Shown piece after piece: positions 33,954 to 44,751 of a DNA stretch of 64,000 bases; the first letter of the stretch is position 1, and each line of letters starts with the position of its first letter. The notes below the pieces were generated by a model, which searched no databases, was not told the origin of the DNA, and saw only the letters and a list, made by a program, of their open reading frames with translations. Source of the DNA: Tamarix chinensis (taxonomy: Eukaryota > Streptophyta > Magnoliopsida > Caryophyllales > Tamaricaceae); the NCBI GenBank assembly GCA_030549775.1, contig CM060180.1, positions 31,315,090-31,379,089 on the forward strand, in the 5' to 3' direction. Both the position numbers and the translations under genes were made by a program.

Positions 33954-35009
33954 TGAAATGCCCCGAAAATTTCCTAATTCTAAATATTATATTTAAATGA
34001 GGTTTTATCATAAAAATTAATTAAATAAATTATTTTAATTAAAATAAAAGAAAACTAATTAGGGCAAATCAAGAATAAATTTATAAGTATTTTAATTAGG
34101 AGGAATTTGGGGTATTTTAACTAATCAAGGATTTTAATTTGGGAATTTATTTAAATAAATTATTTTATTTAAAATAAGGAGGAGAAAATGGTTCCAAATT
34201 AATATTAGTTTTATAAATAATTTAATGGAAGAAAATTAGGGTGTTTTGCTAATTAAAATGGAATTTATGGAAAATATTTTAAATATCCTAATTTAGCCTA
34301 AAAAGGGATTTAAATATTATTTTATTTAAATATTATTATTTTTAAATATCCTAATTATTTAGATTAATTTAATTGGCCCTAATCTAATTATTTTTCTCCT
34401 TTCCTTTTTCCCTTTTTCTTTTTCTTTCTTCCTTTTTCCTTTTCTTTTTCTTTCTTTTTCTTCTTTTTCTTTTTCCTCTTCTTTTTCCCCGTTTGGGCTG
34501 CCCTCTCCCGTGGCCCAATCTTTCTCCCCCGCCTTCCTTTCCTTCAGCCCAGCCTGCGCGGCCTCCTCCCTCTGACTCCTCCACGCCGCGTTTTATGCCT
34601 TATTACACCGAAACGCGTCATCTCACTTAAACGCACCCTCGACCGCGCCCGAACCGCCCGGTTCTCCCCTTTTCTTTTCTTTCCCCGGCCGACCGGTCCG
34701 CCTCCCTTCCTTCTTCCTTCTTCCTCCTTCCTCCTCCGTCGCTGCGACGCAAGCTTCGACCCCGTCAATGGCATCTCCAGTTACGGTGAATAATACCGGC
34801 CGTTTCTTGTCTCATTGCCTTCCTCTTAACTCCAGGAATAAATTGGCATAATTATTTGGCGTTATCTCTCGCCTGTTTCTTCTCCCCAACCTCGCGAAAT
34901 TTCGAGCAAACCAAACGATGCCCGACCGTTTTCTGCCACCGGCCACCCAAATTCTTGCATTTAACACTTCTATGTCGACCTCCAGCTCCTCATTATCCAT
35001 TCCAACATC

Positions 35010-35017
35010 TATAAATA
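35010..35017 (+). promoter_or_regulatory. TATA box of LTR B
   Basis: TATAAATA following 'ccaacatc', about 1,057 bp from the LTR start. The same sequence lies at the matching distance in F (51734). This predicts transcription start about 30 bp downstream and a very long R/U5. Confidence 0.65.
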
Positions 35018-35529
35018 GCCTAGTTTTAGGAGTTTTGAAGATTTTTCTTCCCCGAAAACCCTCGGCCCGAGCTGCAGCCACCCCAACTTCAGACGCCTCT
35101 TCCGCCGCCGTCAGCCAACCTCAGCGCCACCGAAACATTCCATTCTCTTCCCTGAAAGTTCATCTAATTAACTAAACCATTTTAACCTCTCGATTCTTCT
35201 TGTACGAGCCTCAATAATTATGCAAAGTTGGATGCTCGTTTCGCCGGAATTTTGACCCTGAAGCCTTAAACCGCCTTCCACCGCCGTGCGCCGCCACCTT
35301 TGGCTGCACCCTCACCATAATTTTGTCCCTCTCCTCCTGGGAAACAATAAAAACCTCTTATATCACCTCAATTCTCCCTATCTTTTTCCCAACATCCATC
35401 TTTTTCTATGTTCTTCTATTTTTTCGGCCACCGCCGCCGTCGCCGTGAACCACCGCCGGTGCCACCTATCCCCACCAGCTTAAGGTTGAACCCTAGACCC
35501 TCTCAACCATTTTCCATATTATTATAAGC

Positions 35530-36150
35530 CTTTATTTAATTTATTTCAATTATTTGCATATAAATACCATTATTATTATTCTTAATATTTATATTCTTAA
35601 TATGTTTTATTATTATTTGATGTAAAATTTATGCTGAATTATACTTGCAGGGTGGAGAATAGTAATAAAATAATTTTATTGTTAGTTTCGAATTTTAAGT
35701 TATTAATTGAATTATTAAAGGATTATTATCATTCTTCTTCTTATTATTATTATTAATATTATAATTATTAGAATAAGTATTATTAACGTTTTATTATTAT
35801 TCTGGAAAATCTTAGGCCCTAATTTTGTATTAACATTTGCACTTATTTATTTGAGTATTATTATTTCTACTGTTCTTATAACCATTAATAATAATATTAT
35901 CATTATCTTTATTATTTTAATATTATTATATAAGTTATTAATTTTATTATTAATATTAAATAAATGGTAAGTCATTAGTTATTTGAAAACTTATATGTTA
36001 TTGTTATTGTTGTTATTATTATTATTATTATTATTATTGTTATTATTATTATTTATATTCTCATTGATATTAGTTTTATTATCCTTGATATTATTATATT
36101 AGTATCATTATTATCATTAGGGTAAAATCTTTAACCCTATATTATCAAGG
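35530..36150 (+). repeat. TTA/ATT-rich microsatellite zone of LTR B
   Basis: Long runs of TTATTATTA and variants, including an almost pure (TTA)n stretch at about 36013-36053. The equivalent zone in F is 52430-53130. Confidence 0.8.
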
Positions 36151-36220
36151 TTTATAATATCTCTATTATTTTTATGTCTTTAGCAAAGTTAGAATTTTGT
36201 TAAGGTTATTATTTGGTCTA

Positions 36221-36259
36221 AGCCCTAAGGAGGCGTAGGAGCGTGCTCCAAGACCGGTG
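36221..36259 (+). promoter_or_regulatory. conserved 38-bp block with GGAGC-GCTCC palindrome (LTR B)
   Basis: Contains CCCTAAGGAGGCGTAGGAGC then GTGCTCCAAGACCGGTG. GGAGCGTGCTCC is a short palindrome. Nearly the same block occurs in F (53329-53366) and I (63866-63903) at the downstream edge of the TTA-rich zone, far better preserved than its surroundings. Confidence 0.55.
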
Positions 36260-36915
36260 ACATTTTAAGTAAGGGGTGCTAAGGCCTTTTGTGTGCTTAT
36301 ATGCATTATGTGCCTCACATGCTATGTATCCTATGTATTATTATGATCATTATGTATGTGATATAACGTGGATGATATAACGTGGAGTTGAAGAATGTTT
36401 TGCATGGCATGTGTATTATTTATGTATGATGATATATGTTGTGATACTGTAAGACATGCATGTGAGAATGTCGATGTGGTTGTGTGGGGAAAAAGGATGA
36501 AAAAAATAAGGATGGAGAAAGAATTTGATCAAGAGGTATGAGTTGACCTAAGTATTTCAATGATTTATGAGAGGAAGAATAAAATGGGAAATGTAGGGTT
36601 TTGTGGGAGACAATATAATTTATGACGTTATATGGGAGAATTGAATTTATGGTTTGTTAGGGAGAATATAATTTAAGATGTTATTTGGGGAGAATGTAAT
36701 TTATGATATTATATGGGAGAACCTAATTTATGATTTGATTGGGAGAATCTAATTTATGATTTGTTTGGGGGAATCCAATTAATCCAAATTATGGTTTTGC
36801 TTGGGAGATTATAATTTATGATTTTATGTGGGAGAATCTAACTTATAGTCTTGTATGGTGGAATCTAAATTGTGGATATGAAAGGGGAGAATCTAGTCAA
36901 TTGTATTGTGTGAAT

Positions 36916-37143
36916 GAATCTTTGGGTTGTATATGGTTTGAACTTAGGGTTTGGTAAGGATGGATGCTTAGTTTGGTATGGATGAATCTTTGGGTTTTAT
37001 ATGGTTTGAATCTAGGGTTTGGTATGGATGAATCTTTGGGTTGTATATGGTTTGAACTTAGGGTTTGGTAAGGATGGATACTTAGTTTGGTATGGATGAA
37101 TCTTTGGGTTTTATATGGTTTGAATCTAGGGTTTGGTATGAAT
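36916..37143 (+). repeat. 114-bp tandem duplication within LTR B
   Basis: Two nearly identical copies (36916-37029 and 37030-37143), each starting GAATCTTTGGGTTGTATATG and made of smaller 'ggtttgaatctagggtttgg' phrases. Confidence 0.8.
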
Positions 37144-37589
37144 GAACCTTTGGGTTATGTGGATTGAATTTAGGGTTTTGTATGATGAGATTTTGGGTTT
37201 TGCATAATGGTTAATGGTTGTATGGTGGTATTAGGGTTTGCATGGAAGTTAATAATTGCATGGGATGTGTAAAGTTTGTATGAGAGTGAAGTTTACGTAT
37301 GGAACGCTGATTTGGGATTTGAGGAAAGTAATGTAAGTGTTGTTTGGGTGATTGAACATTTGAAGGGAAAATAGTGCGTGGAGCATTATATGGGTACGTA
37401 GGAAACCGAGCTAGGGTTCGTGTGGATAATTAGGGTTTGGTGCAACTGCTTAGGGTTTTTGCGGTATCAGGTGTTTTTGGTGATCAAAGTGTAATTGTGA
37501 TTTGTGATGTGTGTTGATTCATGCATGTCCAGGGCAAACTTTGAATAAGATACTTAAGACGCTAATTATTTAAAGTGGAAGATCGTTGA

Positions 37590-37950
37590 GACGGGACCAA
37601 CCGATCCACCGGTTCGGAATAGTGGTTAGGGTTTTTACCCTATGTGTGACCGATCCACCGGTTATAATAGTGGTTAGAGCAGGATGCTCTATGCGTAAAC
37701 CGATCCACCGGTTATAATAGTGGGGGTTCTCGAGCTCAACAACCGCAAACCAAATTTTTGCTAAAATGCCTAAAAGATACTAATTACTTACAGTGGAACA
37801 CCATGCGTGCCGGAGCCAACCGATCCACCGGTTAGGAATAGTGGTTAGGACGCGTAGTCCTATGTGTATCCGATCCATCGGCTATAATAGTGGTTCGGGT
37901 ATGATACCCTATGTGCCTCTGATCCACTGGATATAATAGTGGGGGCTTCC
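37590..37950 (+). repeat. array of CCACCGG-TATAATAGTGG palindromes in LTR B
   Basis: Six copies, for example GATCCACCGGTTATAATAGT, in two modules divided by 'acttacagtggaacaccatg'. Sense orientation of the motif seen inverted in LTR-1 and LTR-2. Confidence 0.7.
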
Positions 37951-38548
37951 GTACTCGCATGGATTTGATATAAAGCATGGTGTGTAACGAATTCCGATAA
38001 AAGATTAAGTAAGTAATTAATCTGGACTATGATTGGGCCTTTATGTATGTACCTAAATGATTGGTCGATATGATGATGGTCTTTATGATCTTTTATTCTT
38101 ATGCATGATTTTATGTGCTTATGTGTTGGCCTTAGTGCTCGGTTACCTTACTCAGTATGTAGCGTACTGATCACCCTTTTCATGGGTGCTGCTCATTCCC
38201 ACGAGTAGTATGCCCTTCTGAATTTGTGCAGGTGGGTGAGATATCAGTTGGGGCTGAGTGTTGAGCATGTTTGGCTCGAAGTTTGAGAGTGACGTGGCCG
38301 TCTTCATTCTTTACGCGCTTTCATTCATTTTGTTATTTCTTTGGTATAGTATTTACCATTTTCTGATTCATTACTCGATTGAGTTTTTTTTATGAACCTT
38401 TTATCGGTTGTAAGTTTAATTCTCTTTTGGAAATGAATTACATTTCTTGATGCGTACTCTGTTTTTGTTTTACAACCGTTTAATGATTATTTGAAGTTTA
38501 GTTTGTATTAATTTTGTAATTGATTGTTGATCTTTTCTTTAGCCTTAG

Positions 38549-38594
38549 CACTTGGTACTGGAATGGTCGGAGAGAACTAGTCTGGTACTAAGTG
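38549..38594 (+). promoter_or_regulatory. conserved LTR-terminal inverted repeat (LTR B)
   Basis: Arms begin CACTTGGTACTGGA and end TCTGGTACTAAGTG; about 95 bp from the LTR 3' end. Confidence 0.6.
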
Positions 38595-39879
38595 TGGCGG
38601 TAACATTTCCAGAATTCACAGGTTTTCAGTGTTTCTAATTTAATTGCTTCCGCTTTAAAAAAAATTATAGTGAATTTTGGGGTGTTACACCATCAACTGC
38701 CGCCTCTGCCACCCAACCAACCACCACACCAACCCCCTGGCCTCCTCTACTCCCTCGGTACACCACCCAACAACCACCACTTGCCCTTGCAGCCACCTTC
38801 CTCTTCCCTTTTCTTTTATTTTCCTCTCGGCCCTCCTCCCTGCATGCCACCTTGCGCCGCCATCTCCCTTCTTTTGCCGCTGATGAAGCCGCCCCTCGAC
38901 CTTCTGACACCTCCCCCACCACCATACCTCACCTTGCCCAAATGTCCCATGCAGCCCCCTCCTTTCTCCCCTTCTTTTTCCTTCCTTCTCTTTCTTCTCT
39001 CTTCCTTCGCCCCACCTTTCCAACCCTACCGCCACCATCCCTACCACCTTGAGCCACCAATTTTTGACCCCCAACCACCACCTATACTCTGCCACCCTCC
39101 CTACACCCAGCCACCACCCTCACTCCCCTCCACAAGCCCTCAACTAAAGCCCGAAACCCTCACCCGAACCAACCCATTCCCCTTCTCCCATCTTTTCTCT
39201 TCGTCCCTCATTTCCCCCCTTCCCTTTGTGCATACAGCTTGAGTTTTGCTGCAAAATCTACCCATTTTCAAGGTATAAACATGGTTAGCATTTATATGTA
39301 TTTACTAAGCTTTTTGATAAAAAAATTAGTCTTTTAATTTTCCACTACTAATATGCTAGCTAGTTTTGATATTATTTCTAGGTACAAATTTTTACTAATC
39401 AAAGCTTAGACTTTTAATATGGGTACTAGTAAAGTTTAATTATTGCTAGAAATAAAGTAATCATTATACCCTACTAAAATGTGCGGATATACGTATGCTA
39501 GCACGTTAGGATTTTTGAATATGTTGTGTGCATATTATGTGATGTTAAGTATATTATGATTTGTAGCATATGTTGGTAGTTGAAATGAAAAGCATGTTAT
39601 ATTATGAAATGTGTTATGTGCAGAAATAATGGTTAATAAAGGAGCCTTATTGTCAATGATAATGTTAAATGCATGTATAAGTCATGATAAGCTAATACGG
39701 CCATTTGTAGTAGAGATAATGTTAATAGAGCCCTAGGGGTATTTTAGTAATTTTCTTATACAAAGGGTGTAGCCTAAATAAGTATGTATGGTAGGTGCTA
39801 ATGGGTTTTAATAATAAATAATAATAGTTGGTGGTGTTAGATGATGCATATAGACCATGGGTGTTAATATTTTATGTGG

Positions 39880-40620
39880 TAAGGGTATTTTAGTAAATTT
39901 GGCATAAGAATGGCAAAGTGGTAATTTATATAAATAAAAGGGGTAATATGGTAATTTAATAAGTAAGAATGGCATTTTAGTAATTTTTCATGAAAAATGG
40001 GGTAAATTGGTAAATTTATGAGTAAAAAGGTAATTTGGTAAATTATTAAATGAGAAGGGTATTTTGGTAATTTGGCATGAAAAGGGATAACTTGGTAAAT
40101 TTATAAACATAAGGGGTAAAACAATAAACAATAAGTAAGAAGTGTATTTTGGTAATTTGGTATAAAAGAATGGTAACTTGGTAATTTTATGAGTAAAATG
40201 GGTAAAGTGATAATTTAGTAGGTAAGATGGGTATTTTGGTAATTTAGCATGAAAAGGGGTAAATTGATTATTATGGAGGGCAATTCGGTAATTTAACACA
40301 TATGATGGGTAATTTGGTAATTCTAACAAGTATGAAGGGTAATTTGATAATTTTAACAAGTATGAAGGCTAATTTGGTAATTTAACAAACTGAAAGGGCA
40401 AAGTTGGTAATTTAATAAGTACGAAGGGTAAATTGGTAATTTAATGAGCCGAAATGGTAAATTGATAATTTTAACAAGCATGAAGGGCGATTTGGTAATT
40501 TTATAAGTAAAATGGGTAATTTGGTAACTTTATAAACAAGAGGGGTGCTCTAGTAATTTTGTAAGTAAGAAGGGGTAAATCGTTAAATTGCATATAACAT
40601 GAAAATGGATCTAAGAAGCC
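39880..40620 (+). repeat. AAATTACC-type tandem domain of LTR A (sense strand GGTAATTT)
   Basis: More than twenty units such as GGGTAATTTGGTAATTT; the inverse of the domain in LTR-1 and LTR-2. It generates the spurious repetitive frame at 39988-40359. Confidence 0.75.
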
Positions 40621-41644
40621 TCCATAATAAGACATAAGGGATATTAAATAATAGAATAATGGTTTATGGCCTTAGTGTCACTTGTTTAAGTATAGCCATG
40701 TATATTATAAGGATAAGGGTATTTCGGTAAATCAATGAATATTATAAGGATAATGCATGGTATAGGGTTGAATGTATAATTAAGGGTATGATACGATATT
40801 TATCTTGTATTCATGCAAGAGGTGCATTAATTATTAATTATGCATGAAAATGTGCGTTGGATGTATTAGAAGTACATGTTAGGGTTTAAGTGCTCCATGA
40901 TCTTTCGATGTAGACTACTTGATTCTATGACCGATATTATAATTATGATATGATAACCTATTATGGCATGTGAATAAATGGAAATGAATTTTGTAATGAA
41001 AATAAAGGATAAGAGGAAGCCTTAACCTTAGGGGCATTTCGGTTATTTTGACCTAAGGTGCCTAAGTATAAGAATTAGAATCTAGGTTGGTCTTAGTGGA
41101 CTTTTTAAGTTAACATGGATAATAATGCAAATAAGGATTACTTAATATTAACAGAAACAAATGGAAATGATTAAGTATATGACTTATGTGTTTCTTGTGG
41201 TCGCCATAATTAAGACATTAATAATTAAAGTGGAAGACTTCAAGATCGGGAATGGTGGCTCTTTAGGGGTCGCTACCCTAAAGACGTGGTTTAGCACATG
41301 ATTGTTTTGGATTTTTGCTGGTGTACCTTAGTGCCCCAACCAAGCCCTACATCTTACTTTATCTAATTCTACCAACCTATTTAGGGGGTATGCATATTTA
41401 TGGATTAGATGTCTTTGTTGGTAGGGTATTGTGTGTCCTCATGCACCAGTACGATCAGGGTACCTTTGTGTCCTTGGGTTGATGGTTGGAGGGTATTGTG
41501 TTACTTGTATGCACTAGTATGATCGGTGTACCTTTGTGTTTTTGGGTTCGTGATATCCCCCTCGAGTTAAATAAATGGACTTGTTGTGTTAATTAAATGG
41601 AAAACATTAATCATGTAAAGTGAAAGATTATTGAGCTAGGCCCA

Positions 41645-41990
41645 GACCGATCCACCAGCGATAATAATGACAAGGAGCTTTTTACCCTAAAGATTGATCC
41701 ACTAGTGAATAATAATGGCCAGGAGTATGTTACCTGTAGTATATTCCGATCCACCAGTTATAATAGTGGGGGATCCCGAGTTCAATAAACCAAACCTTAG
41801 ATGATAATAAATCATGGGAAAGACACTAATCACTTATAGTGGAACACCATGTGAGTCAGAGCCAGACTAATCCACCGGTGAGAATAGTGGCCAGGAACGT
41901 TTAACCTTGGAGACCGGTCCATCGGTGAATAATAGTGGTCAGGTGCGTTATGCCCTAGAGTGTATTTCTGATCCATCAGCTATAATAGTG
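41645..41990 (+). repeat. array of palindromes in LTR A
   Basis: Six copies of GATCCACCAGTTATAATAGT-like motifs in two modules, diverged from those of B and F. Confidence 0.65.
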
Positions 41991-42608
41991 AGGTTCCCAC
42001 ACTCACATGGATATAATTCGAGAGATGATGTCGAATAATGTTTGATTAATGGCTTAAGACCAGAAGTATTAATTTCACCTTTATGATCTATTGGCATAGT
42101 ATAAGGGCGACCTTGGTGCCTGTCACTCTTGGTAAATGATGTAAAAGCTAAGTAAATGGACTTCATGTTATACAATTCTTATTGATTGCTATGTGTAATC
42201 GCTCTTATGTGGTTGTGGTTATTTATATGCTTGTGTATGATATTGTCTTTACATTTGTTTAAGTATGTTGTATTACATGCAGGCCCTCCCTTTTAGTCTA
42301 GTATAAAAGGTTATTCAGTACTGTAGTACTGAAGGGTTCTATTTGTGGGCCTCTACCTATTCAATGGGAAGTGTCCCTTGCAAGTTAGTTGCATGTGCTA
42401 TTCAAGCTGCTATTGGGTAAGAGCGTAAGGATTGTCTGGAAAGCATTTAGGGTTTCTCTATTAACCTTATTATTTCTTTGTTTAATAATTTTACTATTGT
42501 AACCACTAATAGTAGCTTTTATCTCTTGTAACGTCTTTAACGCGCTACTGTGATAAAAATGAAAATTTGAATTTGTGTAAATTGCGTTCTGTTCATTTTT
42601 AACCTTAG

Positions 42609-42654
42609 CACTTAGCACTGAAATGGTAGAAGAAAACCGGACTAGTACGAAGTG
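42609..42654 (+). promoter_or_regulatory. conserved LTR-terminal inverted repeat (LTR A)
   Basis: Arms CACTTAGCACTGAA and ACTAGTACGAAGTG, eroded relative to B and LTR-2. Confidence 0.5.
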
Positions 42655-42745
42655 TGGTGGTAGCATCCCCGAAATTTAACATTTTACTTCCGCTTAACTT
42701 TTAATTAAAATAAAATTTTTAGTAGTAAATTTTAGGGGTATTATA

Positions 42746-42771
42746 GTTTTTGTTGGAATATCGAATACAGT
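42746..42771 (-). pseudogene. Harbinger transposase coding scrap beyond LTR A
   Basis: The minus strand here, joined across the GTTTT duplication to 33022, reads continuously into NKNFHYPL just before the GKYYVVDSG segment. LTR C then cuts it at 42772. Only 26 bp, so the call rests on the junction. Confidence 0.55.
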
Positions 42772-43540
42772 TATAACACCCCCAAATTTAGGGAATTAAA
42801 ATTTCTTTAAAAAAGTTGATTGCGGAAACCAAAACACAAAATAGGTGCAAAGTGTAATCGCCACACTTGGTGCAAGTCGGGTATATGTCGGGTGCAAGGT
42901 AAAAGTAACCTCGCACCTAGGAATCGGGTATGGGAAGCACTTGATTCCACTATGATACAAGATATAAAATAGAGAAAAGGAAATATGTCAAGTGAAAACA
43001 AATGACTAAGAGTTCATAGAGAAATGGAAATATCTAGATAATCATGCCCTGTACCAATTCGATTAACGCTCACTAAAGGCAAACATAAAAAGTAGAAATC
43101 ATCAATCACCTATAAAACAAGGTATATTTACTTGTGGAAATTAATTTCACCCATGAAAATGATAAACAATATACTACATACCGAGTAAAGTGACACTACA
43201 GTCGAGCAAGAGATATAAGTAATAACATGAGGTCACAGTCGAAAATACACACACATACCTGATACATAAAACAATGTAAGGTAATTATTGATTTCGGATC
43301 TCATTATTAGATATAACACATTATGTTCTTTTATTGATGTTGAGTTTAGGAATCCTATTATTTTTTATCTAGTAGAAAGGACTGAAGCAGCTCTCGAGGA
43401 CAATACATCTGAACCACTATTATTATCCGGTGGAACAGACCGAACATATACCAAGGCAATACGCTTCTAACCACTATTCTTAAAATAGTGGAACGATTTG
43501 AAGCACCTCTTAGGGAAGAACACACTTGAGCCACTATTAT
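42772..43540 (-). mobile_element. LTR C fragment, minus orientation
   Basis: Starts TATAACACCCCCAAATTTAG (TG eroded to TA). Shares blocks with H: 'aagcacttgattcca', 'taagagttcatagagaaatgg', and palindromes of the TTCCACC subtype (ACCACTATTATTATCCGGTG near 43415). Interrupted by element D at 43541. The other end was not found. Confidence 0.65.
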
Positions 43541-44751
43541 TGTAACACCCTAGTTTTAGGACTTGAAATTTTCGTTTACATAGTAAGCATGGAAGCTAAA
43601 ATGATAAAAATGAAAGGTGTAACCGCCACGCTTGGTGCAAGTCTGGTTACCTTTACCATTCTCATACCAAGTGATAAGGCTAAAATCATTATTCTACTTA
43701 GATTTATAATATGATTATAAGAAACATAATAAAGGAGACAAAAGATAAGTATTGTGCTATATAAAAGCAACATAAGTGATCTACAAAACTCAAAGAGAGA
43801 GAATACAGAATGACACGGGTGCCCAAATACAACCAAAATCAAATATATCAAAAGACACTAGATAGCCCTAGGCTCTCAAACCAAACTATCAACTTTCGAC
43901 TGAACTCATAAAATGACCTACAAAGACCATTGTCCATTGAATAGGCAAGGGCCCACGAACGGAACCCTTTAGTACAATGGTACCGAGCAACCATTTATAC
44001 TAAACCAAAATAATAATAAAAAACCAGCATAGAACACATGCAAGGCATCACAATAATATATGGTATACAACATCAAATTGTACATGCATCAATTGAAATA
44101 CGAGAATCATTCATATAGCCACATACCACCAAGGTCATATACTATTCATGCTTGTTCATTTGGAATTAACTAAAGCTTACCAATGCAACATCTAATATAT
44201 GCTCTTTATACTATAATTAGAAACAATGTCAACCCAAACCAAGACAATAACCACATGCCACATACCTCATTATCACTCCTGATAAATCTCATAACACAGG
44301 TACGCTCACAAGTACAGATTAATAACAACGCATTGCATCACAAGCAGGCACGAAGGAAGCTACCAAAACACAAGTAGGCACGAAGGATGCTACCAAACCA
44401 TGGGTAGGCACGAAGGCTACTATTAAACCACAGGTAGACACGAAGGCTACTACTAAACCACAGGTAGGTATGAAGGCTACTATCGAACCATAGGTAGCCA
44501 CGAAGGCTGCTATCGAACCATAGGTAGGCACAAAGGCTGCTACCAAACCACGAGTAGGCACGAAGGCTGCTACCGAACTATGGGTAGGCATGATGGCTAC
44601 TATTAAAACACAAGTAGGCACGAAGATTGATACCAAACCACAAGTAGGAATGAAGGTTGCTACCGACCCACAAATAAGCACCAAGGCTGCTACCAAAACA
44701 CATGTAGGCACGAAGGCCGCTATCAAAACACGAGTAGGCATAAAGGTTGTT
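43541..44751 (-). mobile_element. LTR D fragment, minus orientation, with minisatellite
   Basis: Starts TGTAACACCC, preceded by ATTAT. Contains the terminal inverted-repeat region (about 43628-43677, CACGCTTGGTGCA ... ACCAAGTG) and the conserved 'gcccacgaacggaacccttt' block near 43950. A 30-bp minisatellite (44338-44750) follows. Truncated by the insertion of E at 44752. Confidence 0.6.
44338..44750. repeat. 30-bp minisatellite, about 14 copies
   Basis: Unit like AGGTAGGCACGAAGGCTGCT plus ACCAAACCAC, repeated in exact 30-bp steps with substitutions. Because 30 is a multiple of 3 it gives an open decapeptide-repeat frame on the minus strand (44741-44319), which is not a credible gene. Confidence 0.9.

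Larger units (their letters stand above)
33954..38689 (+). mobile_element. complete solo-type LTR B (4,736 bp) nested in A
   Basis: Starts TGAAATGCCCC, ends TTTTGGGGTGTTACA, with a perfect 5-bp duplication CCATC (33949-33953 and 38690-38694). Plus orientation. In order: AT-rich start, pyrimidine-rich tract (about 34390-35480), TATA box (35010-35017), TTA-rich microsatellite zone (35530-36150), a 38-bp GC-containing conserved block (36221-36259), 'tatggtttgaatctagggttt' repeats, palindrome array (about 37590-37950), conserved 'gtactgatcaccc' block (38165), terminal hairpin (38549-38594). It belongs with F and I. No primer site or coding domain follows, so it is a solo LTR. Confidence 0.92.
38690..42745 (+). 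mobile_element. LTR A, second part after LTR B
   Basis: Resumes with the CCATC duplication and the pyrimidine-rich tract (to about 39240). An AT-rich zone with the AAATTACC domain in sense form ('gggtaatttggtaattt', about 39880-40620) follows. Next come the 'gggtcgctaccctaaagacgtgg' and 'gtacctttgtgtcc' blocks (41260-41560), the palindrome array (about 41645-41990) and the terminal hairpin (42609-42654). It ends GGGGTATTATA, with CA eroded to TA. Confidence 0.9.

Noticed and set aside
38670..39242. 190-codon Pro/Ser/Leu-rich frame on the plus strand
   Set aside because: Lies in the pyrimidine-rich tract of LTR A. The composition explains the lack of stops, and overlapping frames exist on both strands.
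44319..44741. 140-codon frame with a decapeptide repeat
   Set aside because: Produced by the 30-bp minisatellite being a multiple of three; no flanking coding signal.
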